Positions 41,612-50,996 of a DNA stretch of 64,000 bases are shown in pieces. The stretch spans positions 40,649 to 104,648 of the forward strand of contig JAFUOQ010000014.1 in NCBI GenBank assembly GCA_017472695.1, read 5' to 3'. Below the pieces are notes generated by a model. The model ran no database searches, was not told the origin of the DNA, and saw only the letters and a list, made by a program, of their open reading frames with translations. Origin of the DNA: Clostridia bacterium (GTDB taxonomy: Bacteria; Bacillota; Clostridia; Oscillospirales; CAG-272). The translations under genes were made by a program, and so were the position numbers. Each line of letters opens with the position of its first letter. Within the stretch, counting starts at the first letter, position 1.

Positions 41612-41640
41612 TTGAAAAAAGACTTAATATATGTTAAAAT
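41612..41640 (+). promoter_or_regulatory. Promoter of the NUDIX-DUF523-HAD-HD operon
   Basis: TTGAAA is followed after 17 nt by TAAAAT, 22 nt before the first start codon. Confidence 0.7.
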
Positions 41641-41661
41641 GTATATATTGTGAGGTAAATT

Positions 41662-42126
41662 ATGAGAAATACTACGCTTTGCTACATAGAAAAAGAAAAT
41701 AGCTACCTAATGCTATATAGAAATAAAAAGAACAATGACGAAAACGCGGGTAAATATGTCGGTATCGGCGGTCACTTTTTAGAAAATGAAAGCCCATATG
41801 AATGTGTTATTCGCGAGGCAAAGGAGGAAACAGGTCTTGATATATCTCCTACATATCGAGGGATTGTAACCTTTGTCTCTGATAAATACGAGTGTGAGCA
41901 AATGCACCTTTTTACATGCCATAAGTATTCAGGTAATATGATTACTTGTAACGAGGGAGAGCTTGTTTATATAAATAAGGATGAGCTTCACAAAATCCCA
42001 ATGTGGGAGGGAGATTATATCTTTTTTGATTTACTAAATAAAAGAGATGACTTTTTCTCATTGAAGCTGGTATATGAGGGCGATACCCTTGTTTCTTATT
42101 CAATTGACGGAGTGAAATTTAAATGA
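41662..42126 (+). CDS. NUDIX hydrolase (MutT/8-oxo-dGTPase type)
   Basis: 154 aa. The Nudix box GGHFLENESPYECVIREAKE continues as ETGLDI, with all the metal-binding glutamates. MLYRNKKNNDENAGKYVGIG before it is typical of the 8-oxo-dGTP diphosphatase branch. It probably clears oxidised nucleotides. Its stop overlaps the start of the next gene (ATGA), beginning a four-gene operon. Confidence 0.9.
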   Translation: MRNTTLCYIEKENSYLMLYRNKKNNDENAGKYVGIGGHFLENESPYECVIREAKEETGLDISPTYRGIVTFVSDKYECEQMHLFTCHKYSGNMITCNEGELVYINKDELHKIPMWEGDYIFFDLLNKRDDFFSLKLVYEGDTLVSYSIDGVKFK

Positions 42127-42548
42127 AAATATTAGTAAGCGCGTGTCTTTTGGCATACCCTTGCCGATACGATGGCAAAAGCAAGCCCTGCGAGGAGGTT
42201 GTTTTGCTAAAAAAAGAGCATACACTAATTCCTGTGTGCCCAGAGGAGCTCGGCGGCTTAAAAACGCCAAGAATCCCTGCAGAAATAAAAGGCGATAGGG
42301 TTGTAAGGCAAGATGGCAAGGATGTAACGCTTGAATATAATTTAGGAGCAGAAAAAACGCTTCAAATTGCTAAAGAGCAAGGGATTTTTGTCGCGATTTT
42401 AAAATCAAAAAGTCCGTCGTGCGGAAATAAACAAATTTACGATGGAAATTTTGAAAAAAGGCTAATAGATGGCAAGGGCATAACCGCCCGACTTTTAGAA
42501 AATAACAATATTAAGGTAATAAGCGAAAACGAGCTGGAGGAATTATGA
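42123..42548 (+). CDS. DUF523 protein
   Basis: 141 aa. ILVSACLLAYPCRYDGKSKP and ILKSKSPSCGNKQIYDGNFE are the DUF523 signatures, including conserved cysteines Cys7, Cys12 and the SPSCG motif. Members are small cytoplasmic proteins; some related sequences are involved in 2-thiouracil metabolism. It overlaps the genes on both sides by 4 nt. Confidence 0.9.
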   Translation: MKILVSACLLAYPCRYDGKSKPCEEVVLLKKEHTLIPVCPEELGGLKTPRIPAEIKGDRVVRQDGKDVTLEYNLGAEKTLQIAKEQGIFVAILKSKSPSCGNKQIYDGNFEKRLIDGKGITARLLENNNIKVISENELEEL

Positions 42549-43282
42549 TAATAATAGCAAGTGATTTTGATGGCACGCTAAACTATCACGGCATTAGCGA
42601 GGCTGACAAAAATGCAATAGAAAAATTTAGACAAGAGGGAAATAAATTTGGTGTTGTCACAGGCAGAGATTTAGAGCAAGCGCTTTGGGTTATATACGAC
42701 TTAAAAAAAGCCAACCTCACGGTTGACTTTGTTATTTGCTGTACAGGTGCAGTTAGACTTACAGGAGACGGAGAAATTGTAAGAGTGACAAAGCAAAGGG
42801 TTGGTAAATACCTAAATGAAATTTTAGAGTATGCAAGAACCATTGATGTAGGCACGTTTAGAGCGAGTAACGAGCTTGTAGTATGCTTTGCAGACCCAAG
42901 GGCGAAAATTGAACAGCCATTTTCGGCAATATCGGAAATGACACAATCAAATGCTTGGTTTCCGAACGAGGACGATGCTGAAAGGTTCGTACAATATGTG
43001 AGAAAAAATCATGCAAATGATATTAGTATTTTTAGAAATGGTGGTAGTATTGATATGCCACCTGTTGGTATAAGTAAGGTTAGTGGCATCTATGAATACG
43101 CATCTCAATTTGAAAATGCAAAAATAGTTACAGTTGGTGACAATGTTAATGATATTCCAATGATAAAGGAATTTGATGGCTATGCGGTTTCAAACGCAAA
43201 GGATGAGTTGAAGGAAATTGCAAATCACCATTGTGACAGAATTGCAGATATGATAGAGGAAATAATGAAAGGAAATATATAA
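42545..43282 (+). CDS. HAD-IIB family hydrolase (Cof-like)
   Basis: 245 aa. Motif I is IIASDFDGTLN (Asp7 as nucleophile), motif II lies in VVTGRDL, motif III is the ISKVSGIYEY lysine, and motif IV is VTVGDNVNDIPMIKEF. The Cof cap is present. It should dephosphorylate sugar phosphates or nucleotides. ATGA overlap with DUF523. Confidence 0.92.
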   Translation: MIIIASDFDGTLNYHGISEADKNAIEKFRQEGNKFGVVTGRDLEQALWVIYDLKKANLTVDFVICCTGAVRLTGDGEIVRVTKQRVGKYLNEILEYARTIDVGTFRASNELVVCFADPRAKIEQPFSAISEMTQSNAWFPNEDDAERFVQYVRKNHANDISIFRNGGSIDMPPVGISKVSGIYEYASQFENAKIVTVGDNVNDIPMIKEFDGYAVSNAKDELKEIANHHCDRIADMIEEIMKGNI

Positions 43283-43283
43283 T

Positions 43284-43889
43284 ATGAATGCAAGAGATAA
43301 ATTTATTGAAATATTTAAATCAAAAATCAAAAGAGAGGGCGCAGATAAATTGCTTGATTTTATTTGTTCCCCATCCTCTGACTTTTTCACAGCTCCTGCT
43401 AGTGCAAGGTATCATAGTGCATACGAGGGAGGACTTTGTGAGCACTCTATAAATGTATACGAATGCTTAGTCGCATATCTTGATAGAGATGTTGCAAAGA
43501 CCAAATATAATCTTAATTATAGTGATGAAACAATTGCTATTGTTGCACTTCTTCACGACCTTTGCAAAATGAATATATATAAGGTAAGCTATCGTAATGC
43601 AAAGAACGAGCAGGGCGTTTGGGAAAAGGTTCCATATTATGAGTTTGACGATGCATTACCATATGGTCATGGTGAAAAGAGCGTTTATATGATTACTCCA
43701 TTTATGAAGCTCTCTCGCGAGGAGGCATTTGCTATAAGATATCATATGGGCTTTTCAAATGTAGAAAATTCAATGGCTACAAACAATGTTAGCAAGGCAT
43801 TTGAGATGTATCCACTTGCATTTGCACTCTCAACAGCTGATATGGAAGCTACATATTACCTTGAAAATGATAAAAATAAAAAGAAATAA
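43284..43889 (+). CDS. HD-domain hydrolase
   Basis: 201 aa. ARYHSAYEGGLCEHSINVYE gives the first His, VALLHDLCKMN the HD pair and YGHGEKSV a further His, the usual metal site of HD phosphohydrolases. The spacing resembles the HD domain of YhaM-type nucleases, but no OB domain is present. It is the last gene of the operon; no terminator is obvious before the T-box. Confidence 0.88.
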   Translation: MNARDKFIEIFKSKIKREGADKLLDFICSPSSDFFTAPASARYHSAYEGGLCEHSINVYECLVAYLDRDVAKTKYNLNYSDETIAIVALLHDLCKMNIYKVSYRNAKNEQGVWEKVPYYEFDDALPYGHGEKSVYMITPFMKLSREEAFAIRYHMGFSNVENSMATNNVSKAFEMYPLAFALSTADMEATYYLENDKNKKK

Positions 43890-43900
43890 TAAACAAGGTC

Positions 43901-43929
43901 TTGACAAAGACGCTTTAGTGTGGTAACAT
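43901..43929 (+). promoter_or_regulatory. Promoter of the trpB T-box unit
   Basis: TTGACA is followed after 17 nt by TAACAT. Confidence 0.7.
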
Positions 43930-43944
43930 AATAAAAACTAAACA

Positions 43945-44180
43945 AACCGATGAGAAAGAATAGTAATATACAGGGTGTATTAAAGAGAGGCGCAGAGGGT
44001 GAGAGTGCGCTATACTGACAGTATGTGAATGGGCTTTTGAGGGCGAGCTGAAATAATAGTAGGCAAGACGGAGTGGGCACTTCGTAAACAAGGTCGGCGT
44101 ATGCTAGTACGTTTTTGCACAGGGTGGCACAATAGGAATTATTATCCTATCCTTTTGCATAAAAAGGATAGGATATTTTA
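43945..44180 (+). promoter_or_regulatory. T-box leader, tryptophan type
   Basis: A stem I region with AGTA on the 5' side (near 43970) and GAA just before TGG (44030-44032) on the 3' side forms the specifier loop; TGG reads Trp. The T-box AGGGTGGCAC lies at 44121-44130. The terminator stem ATCCTATCCTTTT/AAAAAGGATAGGAT (44144-44174) is followed by a T-rich run. Uncharged tRNA-Trp should stabilise the antiterminator and turn on trpB. The T-box end (ACAAT rather than ACCGCG) is diverged. Confidence 0.88.
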
Positions 44181-44212
44181 TTTTAAAATTGATATTTGAG
44201 AGGAAAAAAGAA

Positions 44213-45589
44213 ATGATTGAAGAAAAGATTCCTTACAAAATATATTTAAGTGAAAACGAGCTTCCAAGACAATGGTATAATTTGCGTGCAGATATGGTAA
44301 ACAAGCCAGCACCACTTTTAAATCCAAAAACAATGAAGCCAATAACGAAGGAAGAATTAAAGGGCGTTTTCTGTGATGCGCTTATTGACCAAGAGCTTGA
44401 CGAAAATACACCTTATTTTGATATTCCAACCCCAATTCGTGACTTTTATAAAATGTTTAGACCAGCCCCACTTATAAGGGCGTATTGCCTTGAGGAAAAG
44501 CTAGGTACACCTGCAAAGATTTACTACAAATTTGAGGGCAACAACACAAGTGGTAGCCATAAATTAAACTCTGCTATCGCTCAAGCATATTATGCAAAGG
44601 AGCAGGGCTTAAAGGGAGTTACTACCGAAACAGGAGCAGGTCAATGGGGAACAGCACTTTCTATGGCGTCCGCGTACTTTGGACTTGACTGTAAGGTTTA
44701 TATGGTTAAGGTTTCATATGAGCAAAAGCCATTCAGACGAGAGGTTATGCGCACATATGGCGCATCAGTCACCCCATCTCCATCTATGGAAACAGAGATA
44801 GGCAGAAAAATTCTTGAAAAATTCCCCGGCACAACAGGTAGCCTAGGCTGTGCAATTTCCGAGGCTGTTGAAAAGGCATCAACAACCGAGGGATATCGCT
44901 ATGTTCTTGGTAGTGTTTTAAACCAAGTTCTATTGCACCAAACTGTTATCGGTCTTGAAACAAAGGCAGCACTTGATAAATATAATGAAAAGGCTGATAT
45001 TATCATTGGCTGTGCAGGTGGTGGCTCTAACCTTGGCGGTCTTATAGCTCCATTTATGCGCGAGAAAATTAAGGGTGAGCGCGACTATCGTATAATTGCT
45101 GTCGAGCCAGAATCCTGTCCAAGCTTCACACGCGGTAAATATGCGTATGACTATTGCGATACAGGTATGATTTGCCCACTTGCGAAGATGTACACACTTG
45201 GTAGTGGCTTTATCCCAGCTGCCACTCACTCTGGAGGACTTCGTTATCACGGTATGAACCCAATTCTATCACAGCTATATGATGATGGACTTATGGAGGC
45301 AGTAACTGTAAAGCAAACAGAGGTGTTTGCTGCAGCGCAGGAGTTTGCAAGGGTAGAGGGAATTTTGCCAGCACCAGAAAGCTCACACGCAATCAAGGTT
45401 GCAATTGATGAGGCACTCAAGTGCAAGGAAACAGGCGAGGCAAAGACAATTGTATTCGGTCTTACAGGCACAGGATATTTTGATATGGTTGCATATCAAA
45501 AATTCAATGATGGAAAAATGACCGACTACTCACCAACAGATGAGGAGATAGCAAAAGGCTTATCTTCTTTACCAAGCTTTGATATATAG
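44213..45589 (+). CDS. trpB: TrpB2-type tryptophan synthase beta subunit
   Basis: 458 aa from the ATG at 44213 with GAGAGGA upstream; the open frame extends back to a TTG without a site. The length and N-terminal extension (LPRQWYNLRADMVNKPAPLL) belong to the TrpB2 branch. EGNNTSGSHKLNSAIAQAYY carries the PLP lysine, and GCAGGGSNLGGL binds the phosphate. It condenses indole and serine to tryptophan. No trpA or other trp gene is nearby, so indole salvage is plausible. The T-box with a Trp codon supports the assignment. Confidence 0.94.
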   Translation: MIEEKIPYKIYLSENELPRQWYNLRADMVNKPAPLLNPKTMKPITKEELKGVFCDALIDQELDENTPYFDIPTPIRDFYKMFRPAPLIRAYCLEEKLGTPAKIYYKFEGNNTSGSHKLNSAIAQAYYAKEQGLKGVTTETGAGQWGTALSMASAYFGLDCKVYMVKVSYEQKPFRREVMRTYGASVTPSPSMETEIGRKILEKFPGTTGSLGCAISEAVEKASTTEGYRYVLGSVLNQVLLHQTVIGLETKAALDKYNEKADIIIGCAGGGSNLGGLIAPFMREKIKGERDYRIIAVEPESCPSFTRGKYAYDYCDTGMICPLAKMYTLGSGFIPAATHSGGLRYHGMNPILSQLYDDGLMEAVTVKQTEVFAAAQEFARVEGILPAPESSHAIKVAIDEALKCKETGEAKTIVFGLTGTGYFDMVAYQKFNDGKMTDYSPTDEEIAKGLSSLPSFDI

Positions 45590-45665
45590 CAAAAAGTGAA
45601 GATTTTCTCCACTTTTTCATTTTTACAAAACTTTAACAAAACTTTATCAGAATAATTACTCCTTT

Positions 45666-45697
45666 TTGACAAAATACAAAAAAGCGAAGTATATAAT
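45666..45697 (+). promoter_or_regulatory. Promoter of the 86-aa gene
   Basis: TTGACA, then TATATA after 18 nt (overlapping TATAAT after 20 nt). Confidence 0.6.
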
Positions 45698-45730
45698 GAC
45701 ATTGTAAAAATCGAAAAGGAGATAATAACA

Positions 45731-45991
45731 ATGGGAAAGATCAAAACATTCTTTAAAAATGCATTCAAGGATATGAAGGAAGACGCAAAGGCTCAACACG
45801 AGGTTGATAAGGCAAACTTCCAAGCAACAAAGGCAGAGTCAAAGGCAACTTGGGAGGAGGCAAAAATGTCCTCAAAGGGTCGCCGTGAGCTAATGCAAAA
45901 GGAAAGAGATGCGCAAATCGCAGAGGCTAACGCAAGAAAAGCAGAGGCTGATGAGAGAATTGCATTCGCACAAGAGCGCAAAAGAAAATAA
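45731..45991 (+). CDS. Charged helical protein (86 aa)
   Basis: ATG with AAAGGAG upstream, own promoter and own terminator. The whole protein is a highly charged single helix or coiled coil (FKNAFKDMKEDAKAQHEVDK, ANARKAEADERIAFAQERKR). I do not recognise a family or function. The clean control signals suggest good expression. Confidence 0.8.
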   Translation: MGKIKTFFKNAFKDMKEDAKAQHEVDKANFQATKAESKATWEEAKMSSKGRRELMQKERDAQIAEANARKAEADERIAFAQERKRK

Positions 45992-45996
45992 TAATT

Positions 45997-46025
45997 AAAA
46001 ACGAGGAGTTATTCTCCTCGTTTTT
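45997..46025 (+). terminator. Terminator after the 86-aa gene
   Basis: AAAAACGAGGAG pairs with CTCCTCGTTTTT. Confidence 0.88.
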
Positions 46026-46078
46026 GGCAATTATAAAATTAGTTAGTCAGTCAAGAGCTTACATATGGAGATAAGATT

Positions 46079-47644
46079 GTGAAAAGAAAATACGAATATA
46101 TGGTAAATGATAAAAAGGTGGAAAGGGAAGTAAACTATATCCCCTTTAGATATATTTTTGCCTTTATGATAACTATTTTAGAAATATGCGCGATAATTAG
46201 CACAGTTTTTTTACTTTGCTATTTCGTTCCGTATTTCTATATTGCCGCCTTTATTACAGAAATATTTTGCGTAATAAGCATTGTTTCGTCAAACGACAAC
46301 CCAGACTATAAGGTGCCTTGGCTACTGGTGGTTTTGATTTTACCAATCGTTGGATTTATGATTTATTTCTTGTTCTATAGAAGAACATTAAAGAGAAAGT
46401 ATATTAAAAGACAAAAGGAAATAGACAAAAGAAAGTACGAAAAGGACGATACAGAGGAAAGAGTTCTTTTAAGACGAGAAAGCCAAGAGGCGCGTGCCCA
46501 GGCAAATATGATAATGAAAATATCCAATGCGCACCTGTTTAAAAATACAAAGCAGGAGTATTTTAAAAGCGGAGAGGATATGCATGCATCTATGCTTTAT
46601 GACCTCGAAAATGCTCAAAAATTCATTTATATGGAGTATTTCATAATAGAAGAGGGAAAGCTTTGGAATTCAGTCCTTCATATTTTGAAGCAAAAGGCAA
46701 GGGACGGAGTCGAGGTAAGGGTTGTATATGACGACATAGGCTGTATGTCAACCCTACCTGGAAATTACGCAAAAATACTAGCTAAAGACGGAATAATGGC
46801 AACTCCATTTTCTCGTATGAAGGGTGGAGCGGATAGTGAATTTAACAACAGAAACCACAGGAAAATAACGGTAATAGATGGATATATAGGCTATACAGGT
46901 GGAATTAATTTAGCTGACGAATATATTAATGAAATTGAGAAGTTCGGACATTGGAAGGATACCGCAATTCGCCTAGAGGGAGAAGCGGTTTGGGAATTAA
47001 CAAGACTATTTTTAAATGATTACTCAATTAGTGTAAAAAAGCTCCCCGAGGAAAGAGAAGACCTATACTCAAGCCACAGAAAAGTCGAGGAAAATGGCTA
47101 TATTATTCCGTTTGGAGATGGCCCTCGCCCGCTCTATGATAGAAATGTTGGTAAAAGCATAATTCAAGCAATGCTTTATAGCTCAAAAAAATATATGTAT
47201 ATAACAACACCATATCTTATTATTGATAATGAGCTTTGTCAAAGCATAGAGAATGCTGCTCTGCGTGGAATTGATGTCAGAATAGTAGTTCCCCATATAC
47301 CTGACAAAAAATTCGTGTTTGGTATGACCAAAAGCACATACGCAAGGCTTATCGGTGCAGGTGTCAGAATTTACGAATACAAGCCAGGCTTTATACATGC
47401 AAAAATGTATTTGAGCGACGATGAATACGCAATGATAGGCACAATAAACCTCGATTATAGAAGCTTGGTGCACCACTTTGAGAATGGCGTTTGGATGTAT
47501 AAAACTGACTCAATTAAAGACATTAAAGCTGATATTGAGGACACAATAGAAAAAAGCATAGAGATAAAAAAGGAAAACCTAAAAACAAATCTCTTCACCC
47601 GCTTCATTCGCGCAATTGTAAGAATCTTCGCACCATTATTATAA
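46079..47644 (+). CDS. cls: Cardiolipin synthase
   Basis: 521 aa, GTG start with TGGAG 9 nt upstream. Two N-terminal transmembrane helices (FAFMITILEICAIISTVFLL, VPWLLVVLILPIVGFMIYFL) precede two PLD domains with HKD motifs: NHRKITVIDGYIGYTGG and FIHAKMYLSDDEYAMIGTIN. It joins two phosphatidylglycerols to cardiolipin at the membrane. The length matches clostridial Cls. Confidence 0.94.
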   Translation: MKRKYEYMVNDKKVEREVNYIPFRYIFAFMITILEICAIISTVFLLCYFVPYFYIAAFITEIFCVISIVSSNDNPDYKVPWLLVVLILPIVGFMIYFLFYRRTLKRKYIKRQKEIDKRKYEKDDTEERVLLRRESQEARAQANMIMKISNAHLFKNTKQEYFKSGEDMHASMLYDLENAQKFIYMEYFIIEEGKLWNSVLHILKQKARDGVEVRVVYDDIGCMSTLPGNYAKILAKDGIMATPFSRMKGGADSEFNNRNHRKITVIDGYIGYTGGINLADEYINEIEKFGHWKDTAIRLEGEAVWELTRLFLNDYSISVKKLPEEREDLYSSHRKVEENGYIIPFGDGPRPLYDRNVGKSIIQAMLYSSKKYMYITTPYLIIDNELCQSIENAALRGIDVRIVVPHIPDKKFVFGMTKSTYARLIGAGVRIYEYKPGFIHAKMYLSDDEYAMIGTINLDYRSLVHHFENGVWMYKTDSIKDIKADIEDTIEKSIEIKKENLKTNLFTRFIRAIVRIFAPLL

Positions 47645-47684
47645 ACGAAAAGACTAACGCAAATCGCGTTAGTCTTTTCGTTTT
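47644..47684. terminator. Bidirectional terminator
   Basis: AACGAAAAGACTAACGC pairs with GCGTTAGTCTTTTCGTT between convergent genes. Confidence 0.88.
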
Positions 47685-47687
47685 ATT

Positions 47688-49112
47688 TTATTCAGTAACT
47701 CCAGCTTCCTCTTTTGCAATCTTTTCAGAGATTGAGGTGTAGGTTTTTTCAATTTCTGTTGATTTCGCGTTTTCGTATAGGAAGTCCTCTACAAGACCGA
47801 AAAGAACATTTTCGTATATATATATTTCACCAAGATTTTCAACAAACTCTTTCGCTGTTGAAAGGGCAGTAGCCTCATCATAGCCACTCGCCATATAATT
47901 TACCTTATAGTAGTCAATCAAATACGCCTTCTCGTTTGTAATCATTTCATCAGTTGGCTCAATACCCTCTTGCTTTGCAATGGTGTAGTAAACCATTTCT
48001 GTTTTCATTTGTGATTTGATATATTCGTCACGAGTCATTCCATATTTGTTTTTAATAAATGTATCAAAGGAGTAGCCGTAGTATTCCTCAAACGATTCCT
48101 CGCTTATCTCAATGCTTTCCTTAATTTCATTATATTCTGCTTTTGGATATTCTAAAATTTCAGTATTATCAAGGACATATGCAAACATTTCGTTCATAAT
48201 AAAATCCTTTTTAAGCTCTGCCTCAAAGCTTGTGGTAGTACCATAATCAGGAAATAGAGCCTTTACAAAAGCATCATTGTAGATAGGAGCAGTATATACT
48301 GATTTAACAGTAACATAGAAAATAACCCTTTCGCCCTTCAAATCATCTTCGGAATAATCGTCAGGGAATGTAGCGTAGAATGAAAATTCCTCGCCAAGAG
48401 TAGAGTTGATAAGACCATTTTCAAAATCGTCAATAGCAAGCTTTGAGCCAATAAAGAATCTAGAGTTTTCAGCCTCGCTAAATGGCTCGGACTTTTTACC
48501 ATCTGTACCCTTTAGAATGTTGCCCTCCTCATCAATGCGATAGCCCTTGAAATCAATGTCAACCACATCGCCCTCGACGATTAGCTTATCCATTATTTTA
48601 ACATCAAAATATAGCTCTTGACCCTCATATGCTTCAGGACAGTAATCCTCAAGCTCCTCATATTTGTAGGATCTTGTTATTATATCGGAAATTGAAAGCT
48701 CGGCATTTATAATATCAGTTTCAATTTTGTAAGGGAGTGGACTATTGCCAAGATCTTCAATAAGATAGTTTGCTTTTGAAAGCTCTTGAACCTTCTCACC
48801 CTTGGTCTTTACAACAGAGCCATCATCCTTTGTGTCAACCTTTGTTTTATAAACAGTAATATCAACATAGACATCGTCACCACGAGTAACAATGTATTCA
48901 ACAGCATTATCGCGTAGATAAGTATCAATTGCCGCTTGAAGTGAATCAAGGTGCAAATCAATTGTGCGGTTTTTGTATTCAGGAAGCTTTATAAGCTGTT
49001 CCATTTCGTAATCGTATTTTTCCTCAAGAGGCCCTTGCTTGAAGCAAGAGCAGGACGCAAAAGATAAAACCATAATTAAAACGAGTGATAAGCAAATTAA
49101 TTTCTTTTTCAT
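47688..49112 (-). CDS. Trigger-factor-like lipoprotein with FKBP domain
   Basis: 474 aa. Signal peptide with lipobox SFASC (Cys21). An FKBP-type domain near 185-265 (GDVVDIDFKGYRIDEEGN, FIGSKLAIDDFENGLINSTL, ERVIFYVTVKSV) is followed by a helical trigger-factor C-terminal-like domain (DEYIKSQMKTEMVYYTIAKQ). It is likely an extracytoplasmic folding helper, unlike ribosome-bound Tig. Its start shares one base with the stop of the membrane protein gene upstream (TAATG). Confidence 0.87.
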   Translation of the reverse strand: MKKKLICLSLVLIMVLSFASCSCFKQGPLEEKYDYEMEQLIKLPEYKNRTIDLHLDSLQAAIDTYLRDNAVEYIVTRGDDVYVDITVYKTKVDTKDDGSVVKTKGEKVQELSKANYLIEDLGNSPLPYKIETDIINAELSISDIITRSYKYEELEDYCPEAYEGQELYFDVKIMDKLIVEGDVVDIDFKGYRIDEEGNILKGTDGKKSEPFSEAENSRFFIGSKLAIDDFENGLINSTLGEEFSFYATFPDDYSEDDLKGERVIFYVTVKSVYTAPIYNDAFVKALFPDYGTTTSFEAELKKDFIMNEMFAYVLDNTEILEYPKAEYNEIKESIEISEESFEEYYGYSFDTFIKNKYGMTRDEYIKSQMKTEMVYYTIAKQEGIEPTDEMITNEKAYLIDYYKVNYMASGYDEATALSTAKEFVENLGEIYIYENVLFGLVEDFLYENAKSTEIEKTYTSISEKIAKEEAGVTE

Positions 49113-49897
49113 TATTCCTCCGATGGGGTAGCATTTGTATCAGATGCCAATTCTGTTTTCTTAACCTTCTTAATAGGTGCGCTTTCTGCATACTTGTTGC
49201 AAATAATGTAAACCGCCAAAAATACTACATAGGTAAGTATGAAGTTGTAAAGCAATATGAGTAGGTGAGGCACGACATAGTTTAACATGAATTCTTCAAT
49301 GTAAAGCTGGGATGTTCCACCAATACCTACAATCTCTATTATATACAAAATCAATGTTGGAACTGCATTTATAAGATAAATAGCAAGTGCAGAAACGAGC
49401 ATAGCCCTTTGAATAGGATTTTTCAAGCTGAAAATTTTTGTAATTCTTTTTGTGCCATTTTTAGTGAAAATATAAGCAATAAATGCAATCAAAAGGCAAG
49501 GCAAAATTCTTTCAATAAATAAGCCTAAAAGTCCAAATGCAGAGAACATCAAGATGCTCAACCAAATATCCTCGCTTGAAGCATCGGATGTCTTAAACTC
49601 AATAGCACCAGTTGCAATTATTTGGAACAAGAACGAGAATATAAATGAGCCAAGTGCAATCAAAATAGAGCGCTTTGCATCCTTGAAGCTGTATCGACAG
49701 AAGGCATAGATAACAATACCAAGAGCCGTATATTCCGCAATTAAATCAAAAGCGGTTCTTATTTCCTCAAAGGTTAGGCTGGCAACCTCGTTACCTGCAA
49801 AAACATCAACAAAGAAGGAAACAAGAATAAAAACTGCCGATAAAAGCGCAGTAATTAACGCCAAAAGCGATAAAAATAAAGTAGTTCTTTTACTCAT
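49112..49897 (-). CDS. Hypothetical membrane protein (261 aa)
   Basis: ATG at 49897 with GAGAGG upstream; the longer frame begins in this site at a TTG. About six transmembrane helices (LFLSLLALITALLSAVFILV, YTALGIVIYAFCRY, SILIALGSFIFSFLFQIIA and others). No family recognised. It is translationally coupled to the trigger-factor-like lipoprotein, suggesting a joint role at the membrane. Confidence 0.8.
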   Translation of the reverse strand: MSKRTTLFLSLLALITALLSAVFILVSFFVDVFAGNEVASLTFEEIRTAFDLIAEYTALGIVIYAFCRYSFKDAKRSILIALGSFIFSFLFQIIATGAIEFKTSDASSEDIWLSILMFSAFGLLGLFIERILPCLLIAFIAYIFTKNGTKRITKIFSLKNPIQRAMLVSALAIYLINAVPTLILYIIEIVGIGGTSQLYIEEFMLNYVVPHLLILLYNFILTYVVFLAVYIICNKYAESAPIKKVKKTELASDTNATPSEE

Positions 49898-49999
49898 AAA
49901 ACCTCTCAAGTCAGTAATATATTACATTGTAGCACAAAATATTATAAAAAAAAAGTATAAAATTAAAATTTCATAAAACTTTCACACAAAGGAGCGATT

Positions 50000-50908
50000 A
50001 TGTATAAAAAAGAACTAGATTATAAAAGCTTAATAGAACACCTAAATGAGCTATCACGTGAGAACGAGTGTGTCGACTTTTCATATATAGGAACAAGCCT
50101 TTTAAATAGGTCAATTCCACTTGTAACTCTTGGGGACAAGGATGCCAAAAAAGGAGTTTTATATGTTTCCACCCACCATGCGAGTGAAAATATATGTACC
50201 TCGGCTTTAGTACGCTTTATAACTGACTATGCTTCAGCATATAAGCGTATGGGACAGGTGTGCCAAATTAATTTGCGATACCTTTACAAAATGAGAAAAA
50301 TCTACATAGTACCGATGTTAAACCCTGACGGCGTAGAATACCGCTTGAATGGCATCTCAAATGAAAATCCAATAAGAGATAGAGTAATTGCATATAACGG
50401 TGGCAATGAGGACTTTACCAATTGGAATTCCAATGCACGTGGGGTAGATTTAAATCATAATTATGACGCGCGCTTTGAGGAGTATAAATTGCTTGAAAAG
50501 GAAAGAGAAATCTATGCTGGAAAAACAAAATATAGCGGAGAGTATCCGGAAAGCGAGCCAGAGGTTAGTGCCCTATGTAATTTCATAAGGTATAATATAA
50601 ATACCCTAGATGGAGTAATTTCCTTTCACACACAGGGCGAGGAAATATACTATTCCTCACAAGGAATAATTCCCAAAAAATCAATGCATATTTCTAAAAT
50701 CATTTCAAGAATGACAAGATATGAGCTTGCAGAAACAAGTGACACAGCCTCTTATGGCGGGCTTACTGACTGGCTTATTACAAAATACGAAAAGCCCTCG
50801 TTTACAATAGAGTGTGGCAAGGGACAAAACCCACTTGATATGAAAAATCTATCCGAAATTTATACTCGCATAAAGGAGCTTCTATTTACTTTTCCAATTT
50901 TGTTTTAG
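50000..50908 (+). CDS. M14-family zinc carboxypeptidase
   Basis: 302 aa, no signal peptide. Zinc ligands His60 and Glu63 in THHASEN and a His in ISFHTQGEE; LNPDGVEYR and RGVDLNHNYDARF are typical M14 substrate residues; FTIECGKG holds the catalytic Glu. The closest pattern is the gamma-D-glutamyl-diamino-acid peptidase group, which trims peptidoglycan peptides; being cytoplasmic it may recycle wall fragments. AAAGGAG precedes the ATG. Confidence 0.9.
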   Translation: MYKKELDYKSLIEHLNELSRENECVDFSYIGTSLLNRSIPLVTLGDKDAKKGVLYVSTHHASENICTSALVRFITDYASAYKRMGQVCQINLRYLYKMRKIYIVPMLNPDGVEYRLNGISNENPIRDRVIAYNGGNEDFTNWNSNARGVDLNHNYDARFEEYKLLEKEREIYAGKTKYSGEYPESEPEVSALCNFIRYNINTLDGVISFHTQGEEIYYSSQGIIPKKSMHISKIISRMTRYELAETSDTASYGGLTDWLITKYEKPSFTIECGKGQNPLDMKNLSEIYTRIKELLFTFPILF

Positions 50909-50915
50909 AAAACTA

Positions 50916-50943
50916 TTGAAAAATATTTCCAATGTGGTAAAAT
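50916..50943 (+). promoter_or_regulatory. Promoter of the SGNH hydrolase pair
   Basis: TTGAAA is followed after 16 nt by TAAAAT. Confidence 0.55.
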
Positions 50944-50996
50944 ATAAATATATATTTATATATTTTAAATATTTTATAACCACGGGAGAAACAAAA

